Source: an uncultured Phocaeicola sp. (GTDB lineage: Bacteria; Bacteroidota; Bacteroidia; Bacteroidales; Bacteroidaceae). From it: a DNA stretch of 64,000 bases. The stretch's first letter is position 1; every line of letters starts with the position of its first letter. The stretch covers positions 3,960 to 67,959 of the forward strand of contig CAOYQO010000018.1 in the NCBI GenBank assembly GCA_948566455.1, written 5' to 3'. The notes under the pieces were generated by a model. It saw only the letters and a list, made by a program, of their open reading frames with translations. It had not been told where the DNA came from and made no database searches. Below, one piece after another: positions 35,761 through 44,713 of this stretch. Both the position numbers and the translations under genes were made by a program.

Positions 35761-37743
35761 ATGAAAAGATACACTGGATTATTAGCGGCGCTGATACTTA
35801 CCACAGGTATGGCGCTTCAGGCACAAACCAATGAGTTTGTGATACAAACCAAGAAACTGGGCGCAGAGATTCAGCCTACTATGTATGGGTTGTTCTTTGA
35901 GGATATCAACTATGCCGCTGACGGCGGACTTTATGCCGAGTTAGTGAAGAACCGTTCGTTTGAGTTCCCACAACATCTGATGGGATGGAAAACCTTTGGT
36001 AATGTAACGCTTCAAGATGACGGTCCTTTTGAAAGGAATCCGCACTATGTCCGTTTGGCTGACCCGGGACATCCGCATAAGCATACGGGATTGGATAATG
36101 AAGGTTTCTTCGGTATCGGTGTAAAAGCAGGAGAGGAGTATCGCTTCTCTGTTTGGGCACGTTTGCCCCAAGGCGGAACATCCGAAAAAATCCGTATTGA
36201 ACTTGTAGATACTAAATCTATGGGTGAGCACCATGCTTTTGCTACTGAGACATTGACGATTGATTCAAAAGAATGGAAAAAGTATCAGGTTATCCTAAAA
36301 CCGGGTGTAACTGATCCGAAGGCGACTCTTCGTATTTTCCTTGCATCAAAGGGTACGGTTGATTTGGAGCATGTCTCTCTTTTCCCGGTCGATACCTGGA
36401 AGGGCCATGAGAATGGTTTGCGTAAAGACCTTGCGCAAGCATTGGCTGATATCAAGCCGGGTGTGTTCCGCTTTCCCGGTGGATGTATTGTAGAAGGGAC
36501 AGATTTAGCTACACGCTATGACTGGAAGAAGTCTGTAGGTCCGGTAGAGAACCGCCCGTTGAATGAGAACCGTTGGGAATATACTTTCCCGCATCGTTTC
36601 TATCCCGATTATTTCCAAAGCTACGGATTGGGATTCTTTGAATTCTTCCAGCTTTCGGAGGAAATAGGAGCAGAGCCGCTTCCTGTGTTGAGTTGTGGTC
36701 TGTCTTGCCAGTTCCAGAATTCTGATGCAGAGGCACATGTGGCTGTTTGCGATTTGGATAGCTATGTGCAGGATGCTCTTGATCTGATTGAATTTGCCAA
36801 TGGTGATGTGACAACAAAGTGGGGAAAACTTCGTGCAGATATGGGACACCCTGCACCGTTCAACCTGAAGTTCATTGGTATTGGTAACGAACAATGGGGA
36901 CCGGAATATCCTGAACATCTCGAACCATTTATTAAAGCTATCCGTAAAGTTTATCCCGATATCAAGATTATCGGAAGTTCGGGGCCTGATTCTGAAGGAA
37001 AGCAGTTTGAATATTTGTGGCCGGAAATGAAGCGTTTGAAAGTGGATCTGGTGGATGAACATTTCTATCGTCCTGAGAACTGGTTCCTGAATCAGGGAAC
37101 ACGTTATGATAACTATGACCGTAAAGGTCCGAAAGTATTCGCCGGTGAATATGCTTGTCATGGTAAAGGTAAGAAGTGGAACCATTTCAATGCTGCCTTG
37201 CTTGAAGCTGCTTTTATGACGGGATTGGAACGTAATGCCGATATTGTACACATGGCTACTTATGCTCCTCTGTTTGCTCATGTAGAAGGATGGCAATGGC
37301 GTCCAGATATGATCTGGTTTGATAATTTGAACTCGGTACGTACTGTAAGTTACTATGTTCAGCAACTCTACGGGCACCATAAAGGCACCAACGTACTTTC
37401 CCTTACTATGGATAAAAAGCCTGTAGCAGGTACTGAGGGACAGAATGGCTTGTTTGCAAGTGCTGTTTATGATAAGGATAAAAAAGAGATTATAGTGAAA
37501 GTGGCCAATACTTCCGATAAAGCTCAGCCCTTATCATTGAAGTTTGAAGGATTGAAGAAGCAAGATGTATTGTCTGACGGTCGTTGTATAAAGCTTCGTT
37601 CAACTGATTCCAATAAAGATAATACGATTGAACAGCCATCTGCTATTCAGCCCCAGGAAATTCCGGTTTCTATTGACGGACAGGTGCTGGAGGTAGAGCT
37701 CGAACCCAATACATTTGCTGTCTACATTTTTAAGAAAGGATGA
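35761..37743 (+). CDS. GH51 alpha-L-arabinofuranosidase with inserted carbohydrate-binding-like domain
   Basis: Secreted enzyme of 660 residues, the long GH51 form. Signal peptide to about 21 (GMALQAQ). After the first barrel strand (MYGLFFEDINYAADGGLYAELV) comes a jelly-roll of the CBM4/9 type (about 75-210), then the rest of the barrel with RFPGGCIVEG, acid Glu in GIGNEQWGPEY (about E377) and nucleophile Glu in VFAGEYACHG (about E463), and a C-terminal beta domain. It probably removes arabinofuranosyl branches from arabinan fragments in the periplasm. The stop overlaps the start of the next GH43 gene, indicating coupled translation. Confidence 0.92.
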   Translation: MKRYTGLLAALILTTGMALQAQTNEFVIQTKKLGAEIQPTMYGLFFEDINYAADGGLYAELVKNRSFEFPQHLMGWKTFGNVTLQDDGPFERNPHYVRLADPGHPHKHTGLDNEGFFGIGVKAGEEYRFSVWARLPQGGTSEKIRIELVDTKSMGEHHAFATETLTIDSKEWKKYQVILKPGVTDPKATLRIFLASKGTVDLEHVSLFPVDTWKGHENGLRKDLAQALADIKPGVFRFPGGCIVEGTDLATRYDWKKSVGPVENRPLNENRWEYTFPHRFYPDYFQSYGLGFFEFFQLSEEIGAEPLPVLSCGLSCQFQNSDAEAHVAVCDLDSYVQDALDLIEFANGDVTTKWGKLRADMGHPAPFNLKFIGIGNEQWGPEYPEHLEPFIKAIRKVYPDIKIIGSSGPDSEGKQFEYLWPEMKRLKVDLVDEHFYRPENWFLNQGTRYDNYDRKGPKVFAGEYACHGKGKKWNHFNAALLEAAFMTGLERNADIVHMATYAPLFAHVEGWQWRPDMIWFDNLNSVRTVSYYVQQLYGHHKGTNVLSLTMDKKPVAGTEGQNGLFASAVYDKDKKEIIVKVANTSDKAQPLSLKFEGLKKQDVLSDGRCIKLRSTDSNKDNTIEQPSAIQPQEIPVSIDGQVLEVELEPNTFAVYIFKKG

Positions 37744-38729
37744 AATTAATGAATAAAGTAAGGTTAGATAAGGTTAGATTTTTGGTTGTTTCTTTTGTAC
37801 TGGTAGCCTCACAAGGGCTATCAGCACAAAAAGACACCACTTTTGTAGCGAAAGGAAATCCGATTGTCAAGTATAAATATACGGCTGATCCGGGTGCGAT
37901 GGTATATGACGGCAGAGTGTATATTTATGCTGGACACGATGAATGTCCTCCACCTGCTGAGCATTATCTCCTGAATGAATGGTGTGTCTTTTCTTCATCC
38001 GACATGAAGACATGGACAGAACATCCAGTACCCTTGAAAGCAAAAGATTTCTCTTGGGCGAAGGGGGAAGCATGGGCAAGCCAGGTAATCGAACGTGACG
38101 GTAAGTTCTATTGGTATGTTACCGTGGAGCATAAGGATATTCCCGGAAAGTCTATCGGCGTGGCTGTTGCCGATTCTCCGTTAGGCCCTTTTGTCGATGC
38201 ACGTGGTTCTGCTCTGATTACCAATAATATGACGGTGGAACGTACTAAAATCTACTGGGATGATATTGATCCGACCGTCTTTATAGACGATGACGGACAA
38301 GCTTATCTGTATTGGGGCAATACCCAGTGCTATTATGCCAAACTGAAAAGTAATATGATTGAGTTGGATGGTCCGATTGTTCATGTGGATCTACCTCGTT
38401 TTACGGAGGCTCCTTGGATACACAAGCGTGGTGATTGGTATTATCTCTCTTATGCATCTGAATTTCCCGAGAAGATTTGCTATGCAATGAGCCGTAGTAT
38501 TACCGGGCCTTGGGAATATAAAGGAATATTGAATGAAATAGCCGGTAATTCCAATACCAACCATCAGGCGATCATTGAGTTCAAAGGTGATTGGTACTTT
38601 GTCTATCACAATGGAGGAATTAATCCGACGGGAGGAAGCTATAGACGTTCTGTATGTATAGATCGTTTGTATTACAATGAAGACGGAACCATGAAGCGGA
38701 TTCAGATGACAACAGAAGGAGTGCAATAG
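37740..38729 (+). CDS. GH43 family arabinosidase or xylosidase, secreted
   Basis: Enzyme of 329 residues made of little more than one five-bladed GH43 domain. Catalytic residues: Asp in YTADPGAMVYDG, Asp in DDIDPTVFID, Glu in FTEAPWIHKRG. The hydrophobic segment FLVVSFVLVASQGLSAQ cleaves after Ala, so it is periplasmic rather than a lipoprotein. The start ATG overlaps the GH51 stop (ATGA); the alternative ATG three codons later cannot be excluded. The basic N-terminus VRLDKVRF is encoded by a duplicated AGGTTAGAT unit that recurs just past the gene end. Probably an exo-acting alpha-L-arabinofuranosidase; linkage cannot be read from sequence. Confidence 0.85.
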   Translation: MKLMNKVRLDKVRFLVVSFVLVASQGLSAQKDTTFVAKGNPIVKYKYTADPGAMVYDGRVYIYAGHDECPPPAEHYLLNEWCVFSSSDMKTWTEHPVPLKAKDFSWAKGEAWASQVIERDGKFYWYVTVEHKDIPGKSIGVAVADSPLGPFVDARGSALITNNMTVERTKIYWDDIDPTVFIDDDGQAYLYWGNTQCYYAKLKSNMIELDGPIVHVDLPRFTEAPWIHKRGDWYYLSYASEFPEKICYAMSRSITGPWEYKGILNEIAGNSNTNHQAIIEFKGDWYFVYHNGGINPTGGSYRRSVCIDRLYYNEDGTMKRIQMTTEGVQ

Positions 38730-38769
38730 GTTTAGATATTAGAATATACTGAAGGTTAGATTAGGTTAG
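37761..38769. repeat. Direct repeats flanking the third arabinan GH43 gene
   Basis: AGGTTAGATAAGGTTAG (37761-37777, inside the N-terminal coding part) and AGGTTAGATTAGGTTAG (38753-38769, past the stop codon) agree at 16 of 17 positions. Each is a doubled AGGTTAG unit. The coordinates span both copies and the sequence between them. Confidence 0.5.
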
Positions 38770-38802
38770 TTAATTAGCTTATTTGAAAAAGGCTGAAAAG
38801 AG

Positions 38803-38835
38803 AAGGGCGTCTCCCCGTAATGGGAAGACGCCCTT
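38803..38835. terminator. Bidirectional terminator between GH43 and galactokinase genes
   Basis: AAGGGCGTCT (38803-38812) pairs with AGACGCCCTT (38826-38835), with CCC and GGG pairing inside. T-runs follow in both directions, matching the converging genes on each side. Confidence 0.88.
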
Positions 38836-38855
38836 TTAAATTGAGTTGGATGTTT

Positions 38856-40010
38856 TTAAACTAATCTGCGAGCACCATCGCTGATGACTACATCATAAAC
38901 TTTAGGGCTTCTGCCGAATTTTTCTTTAAACTTATCCTTGGCATTCTGGATGAATGTATCATACAACTCCTCTTTCACCAGGTTGATAGTACAACCACCG
39001 AAGCCACCGCCCATAACGCGTGAACCTGTTACACCACAGTCGAATGCAAGATCATTCAGGAAGTCGAGCTCTTCGCAGCTAACTTCGTAAAGTTTGCTCA
39101 TACCATGATGTGTCTCATACATTTTCTGACCTACCGTTTCGTAATCACCTTTTTCCAAAGCATCACAAACATCGAGTACGCGTTGGATTTCTTCGATTAC
39201 ATACTCTGCACGCATGAAGTCTTCTTCGCTGATTTCAGCTTTTGACTCTTGCAACATCTCCATTGTACAGTCGCGCAGGAATTCTACGTGCGGATGTTTT
39301 TTCTGGATAGCAGCAACGGCAGCTTCGCAACTCTGACGACGCTTGTTGTATGCAGAAGAAGCCAATTCGTGTTTAACTACAGAGTCTACCAATACCAAAC
39401 GATAGCCTTTCGGATCGAATGGGAAGTATTGATACTCCAGTGAACGGCAGTCCAGACGGATAAGGCTGCCTTGCTTGCCAAATACGGAAGCGAACTGGTC
39501 CATAATACCACAGTTTACACCGCAATAGTTATGCTCAGTTGCCTGACCTACTTTAGCTAGTTCAAACTTGTCTATCTTGTTGTCACCGAACAGATCATTT
39601 AATGCATATGCATATGTACTTTCCAAAGCGGCAGAGGAAGACATACCTGCACCCAAAGGCACATCACCGGAGAAAGCTGTATTGAAGCCCTTTACATCAA
39701 CGCCACGCTTAATCATCTCACGACATACGCCGAAGATATATCTTGCCCAGCTTGCACGGGGAGCGTCTTCTTCTTTCAAACCGAATTCCACATAATCCTT
39801 CAGATCGATGGAATAAGCTTTTACAATGTCTGTGCCATTCGGTTTAATTTCAGCAATCATGCCTTTATCGATTGCTCCGGGGAATACAAAACCACCGTTA
39901 TAGTCTGTATGCTCACCAATGAGGTTGATGCGTCCCGGAGAAGCATAAACTGCTCCTGTTGTTCCGTCAAAATGCTTGATGAAACGGCTTCTTACGTGTT
40001 CTATATCCAT
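38856..40010 (-). CDS. galK: Galactokinase
   Basis: GHMP-family kinase of 384 residues making galactose 1-phosphate from galactose in the cytoplasm. Signature GRINLIGEHTDYNGG at 26-40, ATP-binding LGAGMSSSAALE near 115-126, catalytic-base Asp in CGIMDQFAS, and C-terminal VMGGGFGGCTINLV. It lies 54 bases downstream of a hexose permease and then galM, so the three form a galactose uptake and phosphorylation operon. Galactose is expected from side chains of pectic arabinogalactan, which fits the adjacent arabinan locus. galT and galE are not in the window. Confidence 0.96.
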   Translation of the reverse strand: MDIEHVRSRFIKHFDGTTGAVYASPGRINLIGEHTDYNGGFVFPGAIDKGMIAEIKPNGTDIVKAYSIDLKDYVEFGLKEEDAPRASWARYIFGVCREMIKRGVDVKGFNTAFSGDVPLGAGMSSSAALESTYAYALNDLFGDNKIDKFELAKVGQATEHNYCGVNCGIMDQFASVFGKQGSLIRLDCRSLEYQYFPFDPKGYRLVLVDSVVKHELASSAYNKRRQSCEAAVAAIQKKHPHVEFLRDCTMEMLQESKAEISEEDFMRAEYVIEEIQRVLDVCDALEKGDYETVGQKMYETHHGMSKLYEVSCEELDFLNDLAFDCGVTGSRVMGGGFGGCTINLVKEELYDTFIQNAKDKFKEKFGRSPKVYDVVISDGARRLV

Positions 40011-40064
40011 AATCTTTTCAAATTTATGAGTGAATAAATTAATTACCTATACCTTTTAATTGCG

Positions 40065-41408
40065 TTAATCCTCTACTGGGATATCTTTATTTACATTTTT
40101 GCAACCTACCAAGCCGTAGAACAGCAGATAAGCAAGAGCTGCGATAATCAACCAGTAGCTGGCCATATAACCTACAGAGTCAGAGATGCTTTGTTGGATC
40201 AAAGGCAATACACCACCGCCAACAACCATCATCATAAAGATACCGGATGCTTGTGCTGTATATTTTCCTAATCCTTCTACTGCAAGGTTGAAGATACCAC
40301 CCCACATTACAGAAGTACAAAGACCACAAAGTACAAGGAACAATGCGCTGACAGGTACTTGTGCCATCATAAATCCTTCACCTACAGTGTAACCGGGCAT
40401 TGAAACTGTTACATCTTTCGGAGTGAAGATAGCAATCAATACAAAAACAATAGCGGTAGCAGATACAACGATTAACTGTGTACGGCTGGAAACTTTACCA
40501 CTGATGGCGCTACTTGCAGTACGTCCTACAAGCATTAACAACCAGTAAATGGCAGCAATAGCACCACCGATAGCGGCACCGTTCGTCAGAATTCCGGCAC
40601 CCTTATCACTTGCATCGGCAAGATAGAAGTTCAGTGTACCTGGGATACCGATTTCGATACCTACATAAATGAAGATACCAACTACACCCAGTACAGTGTG
40701 GCGGAAGCTCCATGGACTGTGAGAGAATTTTTCTTTCTTAGCTCCACCTTTCTGAAGGTGTGGTTCGGGGATAGCAACAAAAGAGATGATGATAAATGCA
40801 GCTACGAAAACACCCATGGCAACGAAGAGGAGAGGAGCAACATCGGACATGGCTGTCTTGGAAGTTACCGTACCAATCAAAGCACCAACGAAAAGAGGAG
40901 TCAATGTACCGGACAGAGAATTAAGAGCTCCGCCTGTTTGAATCAACTGGTTACCTTTGTTACCGCCACCACCAAGAAGGTTCAGCATCGGGTTCACCAC
41001 TGTGTTAAGCATACAAACGCAGAAACCGCAGATGAATGCACCCAGCAGATAGATGACGAAGTTTAACTTGATGACATATTCACCGAAGGCGAATACTTCG
41101 ACATTTGCTCCGAATAAACTGGAAAGGTATTGTGTGAACAAACCGAGGAATCCCACTGCCATTGCAATCAATGCAGTCTTTTTGTAACCGATCTTAACGA
41201 GCATGTTACCGGCAGGAATTCCCATAAACAGATATGCCAGGAAGTTCATCATATTTCCCATCATACCTAAAGTGTTAGAACCTGCATACTCATTTCTCCA
41301 TATTGTACCGAATGGCGCAGCAAGGTTCGTAACAAAGGAAATCATCGCAAAAATAAAGAACATGGTAATGATAGCGACAAGATTACCGTTCTGTTTTTGT
41401 TGTGTCAT
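40065..41408 (-). CDS. MFS sugar permease, glucose/galactose type
   Basis: Inner-membrane protein of 447 residues with about 12 transmembrane helices, resembling the fucose-galactose-hexose (FHS) branch of the major facilitator superfamily. Seen: FIFAMISFVTNLAAPFG in helix 1, GIPAGNMLVKIGYKKTALIAM as the loop 2-3 motif, and NTVVNPMLNLLGGGGNKG. It probably takes up galactose or glucose by proton symport, feeding the galactokinase encoded next. Context (galM upstream, galK downstream) favours galactose. Exact substrate is inferred. Confidence 0.85.
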   Translation of the reverse strand: MTQQKQNGNLVAIITMFFIFAMISFVTNLAAPFGTIWRNEYAGSNTLGMMGNMMNFLAYLFMGIPAGNMLVKIGYKKTALIAMAVGFLGLFTQYLSSLFGANVEVFAFGEYVIKLNFVIYLLGAFICGFCVCMLNTVVNPMLNLLGGGGNKGNQLIQTGGALNSLSGTLTPLFVGALIGTVTSKTAMSDVAPLLFVAMGVFVAAFIIISFVAIPEPHLQKGGAKKEKFSHSPWSFRHTVLGVVGIFIYVGIEIGIPGTLNFYLADASDKGAGILTNGAAIGGAIAAIYWLLMLVGRTASSAISGKVSSRTQLIVVSATAIVFVLIAIFTPKDVTVSMPGYTVGEGFMMAQVPVSALFLVLCGLCTSVMWGGIFNLAVEGLGKYTAQASGIFMMMVVGGGVLPLIQQSISDSVGYMASYWLIIAALAYLLFYGLVGCKNVNKDIPVED

Positions 41409-41452
41409 GGTTTTTAATAAATTATTAGTTTATAAAATTAGGTTAGTTATAT

Positions 41453-42556
41453 TCATTCTTGTACACCGAACTTGTAAATAGTTACTTGTTGGTATTCGTC
41501 GCCCGGAAGCAATACTGCCGACGGGAAATGTGGTTTGTTAGGAGTATCGGGGAAACATTGTGCTTCAAAGCAAACGGCACTTCGTGCAGGGAAAGTAGCT
41601 CCATGTGCGCCGGTAAAGCCGCCCAGCCAGTTTCCTGTGTAGAGTTGCACACCGTTTTCTGTGGTGTATACCTCCATGGTACGTCCGCTCTCCGGTTCTG
41701 TATAAGTAGCGGCAAGGCTCAATTCGCCACTCTCAGTTTTATTCAGTACATAGCAATGGTCATAACCTGCACCATTCACTAATTGCTGGAATTTGTCATC
41801 AATACGCTCACCTATTGTATGCGGTGTGCGGAAATCCATAGGAGTACCTTCTACCTTCAGGATTTCTCCTGTCGGAATGGACACTTCATCAATGGGAATA
41901 TAATGATCAGCGTTGATAGTTATGGTGTGGTTCAGAACCGTAGGGGTGGGATTGGCAATACCTGCCAGATTGAAGAAGCCGTGGTTGGTGAGGTTGACAA
42001 CAGTTGCCTTGTCTGTGGTAGCTCGGTATTCAATAACCAGTGCATTGGTTTCATCTTCCAGACGATAGGTCATTTCTACTTCCAGATTACCGGGAAAACC
42101 CTCTTCGCCATCTGCGGATGTATAGTTGAATACAACAGTCGTCGGATCCGGTTGGACTGCATCCCACACTCTGGCGTGGAAACCTGTAGGTCCACCATGT
42201 AGAGAATTCGGTCCATTGTTGATTGTCAGATTGTGCTCTTCACCATAAAGAGTGAATTTTCCTTTGGCTATACGGTTTCCGTAGCGTCCAATAGTAGTGT
42301 TGAGGAAAGGTTCGGGGCTGTTGACTACATGGTCTATACTGTCATGTCCCAGAATTACGTTAGCATACTTCCCGTTTTTGTCGGGGACCATAATGGAAAG
42401 GATAGCGCATCCGTAGTTAGTTACTGCAACTTCCATTCCCTGAGCATTTTTAAGAATAAATAAATCAGTCTTCTTGTTATTTATATCTTTTTGAAAGTCT
42501 TCCTTGTTCAAACCAGACAAGTTACTTTCCGTTGACACGGTGTTTATCATATCCAT
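41453..42556 (-). CDS. galM: Aldose 1-epimerase, cytosolic form
   Basis: Mutarotase of 367 residues without signal peptide, hence cytoplasmic, unlike the lipoprotein paralogue of the arabinose operon. Motifs: GCAILSIMVPDKNGKY, GRYGNRIAKG, SLHGGPTGFHARVW, VNLTNHGFFNLAG (catalytic His) and AVCFEAQCFPDTPNKP (catalytic Glu). First gene of the galM-permease-galK operon, supplying alpha-galactose to galactokinase. The two paralogues in this window share layout but differ in localisation, an apparent split of duties between periplasm and cytoplasm. Confidence 0.93.
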   Translation of the reverse strand: MDMINTVSTESNLSGLNKEDFQKDINNKKTDLFILKNAQGMEVAVTNYGCAILSIMVPDKNGKYANVILGHDSIDHVVNSPEPFLNTTIGRYGNRIAKGKFTLYGEEHNLTINNGPNSLHGGPTGFHARVWDAVQPDPTTVVFNYTSADGEEGFPGNLEVEMTYRLEDETNALVIEYRATTDKATVVNLTNHGFFNLAGIANPTPTVLNHTITINADHYIPIDEVSIPTGEILKVEGTPMDFRTPHTIGERIDDKFQQLVNGAGYDHCYVLNKTESGELSLAATYTEPESGRTMEVYTTENGVQLYTGNWLGGFTGAHGATFPARSAVCFEAQCFPDTPNKPHFPSAVLLPGDEYQQVTIYKFGVQE

Positions 42557-42686
42557 GGTATAAAATTAAATTTCTTGCAAATAAAAAGAAATTCTTTCGT
42601 ACTCCCAAGGGTTTATCTTGAAATGTGAAGAACATTTTAGGAAAGTTTAGCGTTTAACATTTACGAGGCGAATTGATATTTTTTGT

Positions 42687-42694
42687 AAGTTTGT
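42687..42694 (+). promoter_or_regulatory. Candidate -7 box of manA
   Basis: TAAGTTTG matches TAnnTTTG, about 57 bases before the manA start in the 194-base divergent gap. AAATGTAACATTT, a 6-bp-arm inverted repeat, follows near 42712-42724 in the leader. Confidence 0.6.
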
Positions 42695-42750
42695 CGCGTT
42701 AATCTAAAAAAATGTAACATTTTTATTTAAAGCTCTAACAAAAACTACGA

Positions 42751-43725
42751 ATGTATCCTTTGAAATTTGAGCCTATTCTGAAGCAAACGCTTTGGGGAGG
42801 CGACAAGATTATTGCTTTTAAGCAATTGAATGAAACGCTATCCGGAGTAGGCGAAAGCTGGGAAATCTCAGCTGTAGAAGACAATGAGTCTGTTGTTGCC
42901 AATGGCCCTGACAAAGGCCTTACACTCCCGGAGATGGTAGGAAAATACCGTCATGAACTTGTCGGTGAAGTGAATTACTCTCGTTTTGGCACAAAGTTTC
43001 CCTTGTTAATAAAGTTCATAGATGCCAGATTGGACTTGTCTATTCAGGTACATCCGGGAGATGAACTGGCTAGAAAACGCCATAATTCTTTTGGTAAGAA
43101 TGAAATGTGGTATGTGGTGTCTGCAGATAAGGGGGCAAAGTTGATTTCCGGTTTCTCTGAGCAGATAACTCCGAAAGAATACAAGGAAAGAGTTTATAAT
43201 GGAACTTTTGCTGAAGTGCTGCAAACGTGTGATGTAAAACCAGGGGATGTATTCTATGTGCCTGCCGGTCGTGTACATGGTATTGGTGCTGGTGCTTTCG
43301 TGGCTGAAATTCAGCAGACTTCGGATATCACTTATCGTATTTTCGATTATAACCGGAAAGACGCAGAAGGTAAATCTCGTGAGTTACACACTACTCAGGC
43401 TATCGAAGCCATTAATTTTTCCGATGTACAAGATGATTTCCGTACTGAATACGATCACTTGAAGAACGAACCGGTAGAATTGGTTGCCAGTCCTTACTTC
43501 ACTACTTCCATCTATGATATGACGGAGGAAATTACGTGTGACTATTCTGAATTGGATTCATTTGTGATTTTCATTTGTGTAGAAGGTGCATGCCACATCA
43601 CAGACGACAGCCAGAATGAAATTGCTGTTCGTGCAGGTGAAACGGTGTTACTGCCTGCTGTTGTACAGGAAGTGACAATTGTTCCGGAAGAAGGTGGCGT
43701 GAAGTTGCTTGAAACGTATCTGTAA
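42751..43725 (+). CDS. manA: Mannose-6-phosphate isomerase, class I
   Basis: Zinc-dependent cupin enzyme of 324 residues interconverting mannose 6-phosphate and fructose 6-phosphate. The opening PLKFEPILKQTLWGGDKI is typical; zinc ligands lie in SIQVHPGDELA (Gln99, His101) and GKNEMWYVV (Glu118), with a further His in YVPAGRVHGIG. The C-terminal small cupin ends LLPAVVQEVTIVPEEGGVKLLETYL. Length fits the short bacterial form. It is monocistronic, with its own promoter and a terminator immediately after. The product could serve both mannose use and GDP-sugar synthesis. Confidence 0.94.
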   Translation: MYPLKFEPILKQTLWGGDKIIAFKQLNETLSGVGESWEISAVEDNESVVANGPDKGLTLPEMVGKYRHELVGEVNYSRFGTKFPLLIKFIDARLDLSIQVHPGDELARKRHNSFGKNEMWYVVSADKGAKLISGFSEQITPKEYKERVYNGTFAEVLQTCDVKPGDVFYVPAGRVHGIGAGAFVAEIQQTSDITYRIFDYNRKDAEGKSRELHTTQAIEAINFSDVQDDFRTEYDHLKNEPVELVASPYFTTSIYDMTEEITCDYSELDSFVIFICVEGACHITDDSQNEIAVRAGETVLLPAVVQEVTIVPEEGGVKLLETYL

Positions 43726-43745
43726 TCTTAGAATTGAATTAAAAC

Positions 43746-43779
43746 AAAAAAGCTGCACTTTGTAAAGTGCAGCTTTTTT
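43746..43779. terminator. Bidirectional terminator after manA
   Basis: AAAAAAGCTGCACTTT (43746-43761) and AAAGTGCAGCTTTTTT (43764-43779) are perfect complements around a two-base centre, with A and T runs on both sides. It serves manA and the converging small operon. Confidence 0.92.
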
Positions 43780-43793
43780 GTTTTAATATCTGT

Positions 43794-44072
43794 TTATCTT
43801 TTGGCAGAGAACATCCTCCTGGCTTTTCTCATTAGTTTTACTCCTAGCATCAATCCGTCGAAAACAGCCATGCCTGTATTAAAGGCACGCATGATAGCAT
43901 TACCTTTATCAGCGGCGGGTGCAAGCGGAGCAAATAATTCTCTTGCCGTATCCGTCATGATTTCTTTCTGTGCATGTATTTTCTTCCGTAATTCTTTTTT
44001 CTGTAATGCAATACTTTCCAGAGTCATGGAAGAAGTATCAGGCATATTATTCATGATGGTATCATTTTTCAT
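43794..44072 (-). CDS. Small basic protein, last gene of YtxH operon
   Basis: Hypothetical protein of 92 residues, unrecognised by family name. The start at 44072 (MKNDTIMNN) overlaps the end of the holin-like gene (ATGAAAAATGA), implying coupled translation. The middle is a charged helix (ESIALQKKELRKKIHAQKEIM), followed by an amphipathic helix (IMRAFNTGMAVFDGLMLGVKLMRKARRMF) and a basic C-terminus. It probably associates with the inner membrane together with the two upstream gene products. Confidence 0.65.
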   Translation of the reverse strand: MKNDTIMNNMPDTSSMTLESIALQKKELRKKIHAQKEIMTDTARELFAPLAPAADKGNAIMRAFNTGMAVFDGLMLGVKLMRKARRMFSAKR

Positions 44073-44430
44073 TATCATTATCAAAAAACAATCCGGCAAT
44101 AAAATTCACCATCGGGTTGATGATGAGTTTTTTGCGGAAGGTAATTACTAATAAAACCAGTAGAAGATGGAAACAGGCGATGATGCTGAAGCTTACCATG
44201 AGTCCGCCTACGAGTGGATCTAAAATATAAGCCAGCGCAAACGACAAATAAAACAGTGCCACCATGCCTAAAATAATAACCACTGATAATAATATCAGGG
44301 CAGAAAGCAGGATTGAGAGTTTCTCAGTTATTTCCAGTTTAGTATATTCTTTTTGTAGGTTCAGATATTTCTTGAACTCAATGAATAGCTGCTGGAGGTT
44401 GTCAATACTTCTATCGTCTGCAAACATCAT
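44062..44430 (-). CDS. Holin-X-like (superfamily III) inner-membrane protein
   Basis: Protein of 122 residues with an N-terminal helix (NLQQLFIEFKKYLNLQKEYTKLEITEKL) and two strongly hydrophobic helices (LLSALILLSVVIILGMVALFYLSFALAY and LMVSFSIIACFHLLLVLLVITF), followed by FRKKLIINPMV. This layout matches the DUF1469 phage-holin-like family common beside YtxH genes. Despite the name there is no sign of a prophage here. It probably takes part in an envelope or stress response; the function is not established. Lies 29 bases after ytxH. Confidence 0.72.
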   Translation of the reverse strand: MMFADDRSIDNLQQLFIEFKKYLNLQKEYTKLEITEKLSILLSALILLSVVIILGMVALFYLSFALAYILDPLVGGLMVSFSIIACFHLLLVLLVITFRKKLIINPMVNFIAGLFFDNDNEK

Positions 44431-44459
44431 AGTGGCTCTGTTTTTTTGTAGATTTTGTT

Positions 44460-44669
44460 TTATTCGGCTGCTTCGCCTTTAATTTCTGCTGCAATCTCGT
44501 CTACCAGATTTTCCATTTCGCTACGGTTCAGGCGAATTCCCTTTTTACGGAGGATTTCTGCAATTTTGTGACGAGTGTCTTCTCCTTTTTCGGGAGCAAA
44601 TAAAATACCGACGGCTGCGCCTACTGCTGCACCGCCCAGAAAAGCTACAAGTACATTTAATCCTTTCAT
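44460..44669 (-). CDS. YtxH-domain protein
   Basis: Small protein of 69 residues beginning with a glycine/alanine-rich membrane helix (LVAFLGGAAVGAAVGILFAP) and then the hallmark EKGEDTRHKI, with a charged helical tail. YtxH proteins are general-stress and envelope-associated; the molecular role is unknown. A clear AGGAG ribosome-binding site precedes the ATG, which is less usual in Bacteroides. First gene of a three-gene operon with the holin-like and basic proteins. Confidence 0.82.
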   Translation of the reverse strand: MKGLNVLVAFLGGAAVGAAVGILFAPEKGEDTRHKIAEILRKKGIRLNRSEMENLVDEIAAEIKGEAAE

Positions 44670-44705
44670 AATGTTCTCCTTTCTATTTTAAAGAGGTTAA
44701 TACTA

Positions 44706-44713
44706 CAAAACTA
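44706..44713 (-). promoter_or_regulatory. Candidate -7 box of the ytxH operon
   Basis: Minus-strand TAGTTTTG matches TAnnTTTG, 37 bases upstream of the ytxH start. Confidence 0.6.

Noticed and set aside
36505..37380. 291-codon open frame antisense to the long GH51 gene
   Set aside because: Shadow of the GH51 coding strand, with no recognisable domain.
43794..44430. Prophage lysis genes suggested by the holin-like protein
   Set aside because: No endolysin, structural or integrase genes; the YtxH/holin-X pair is a common non-phage operon.
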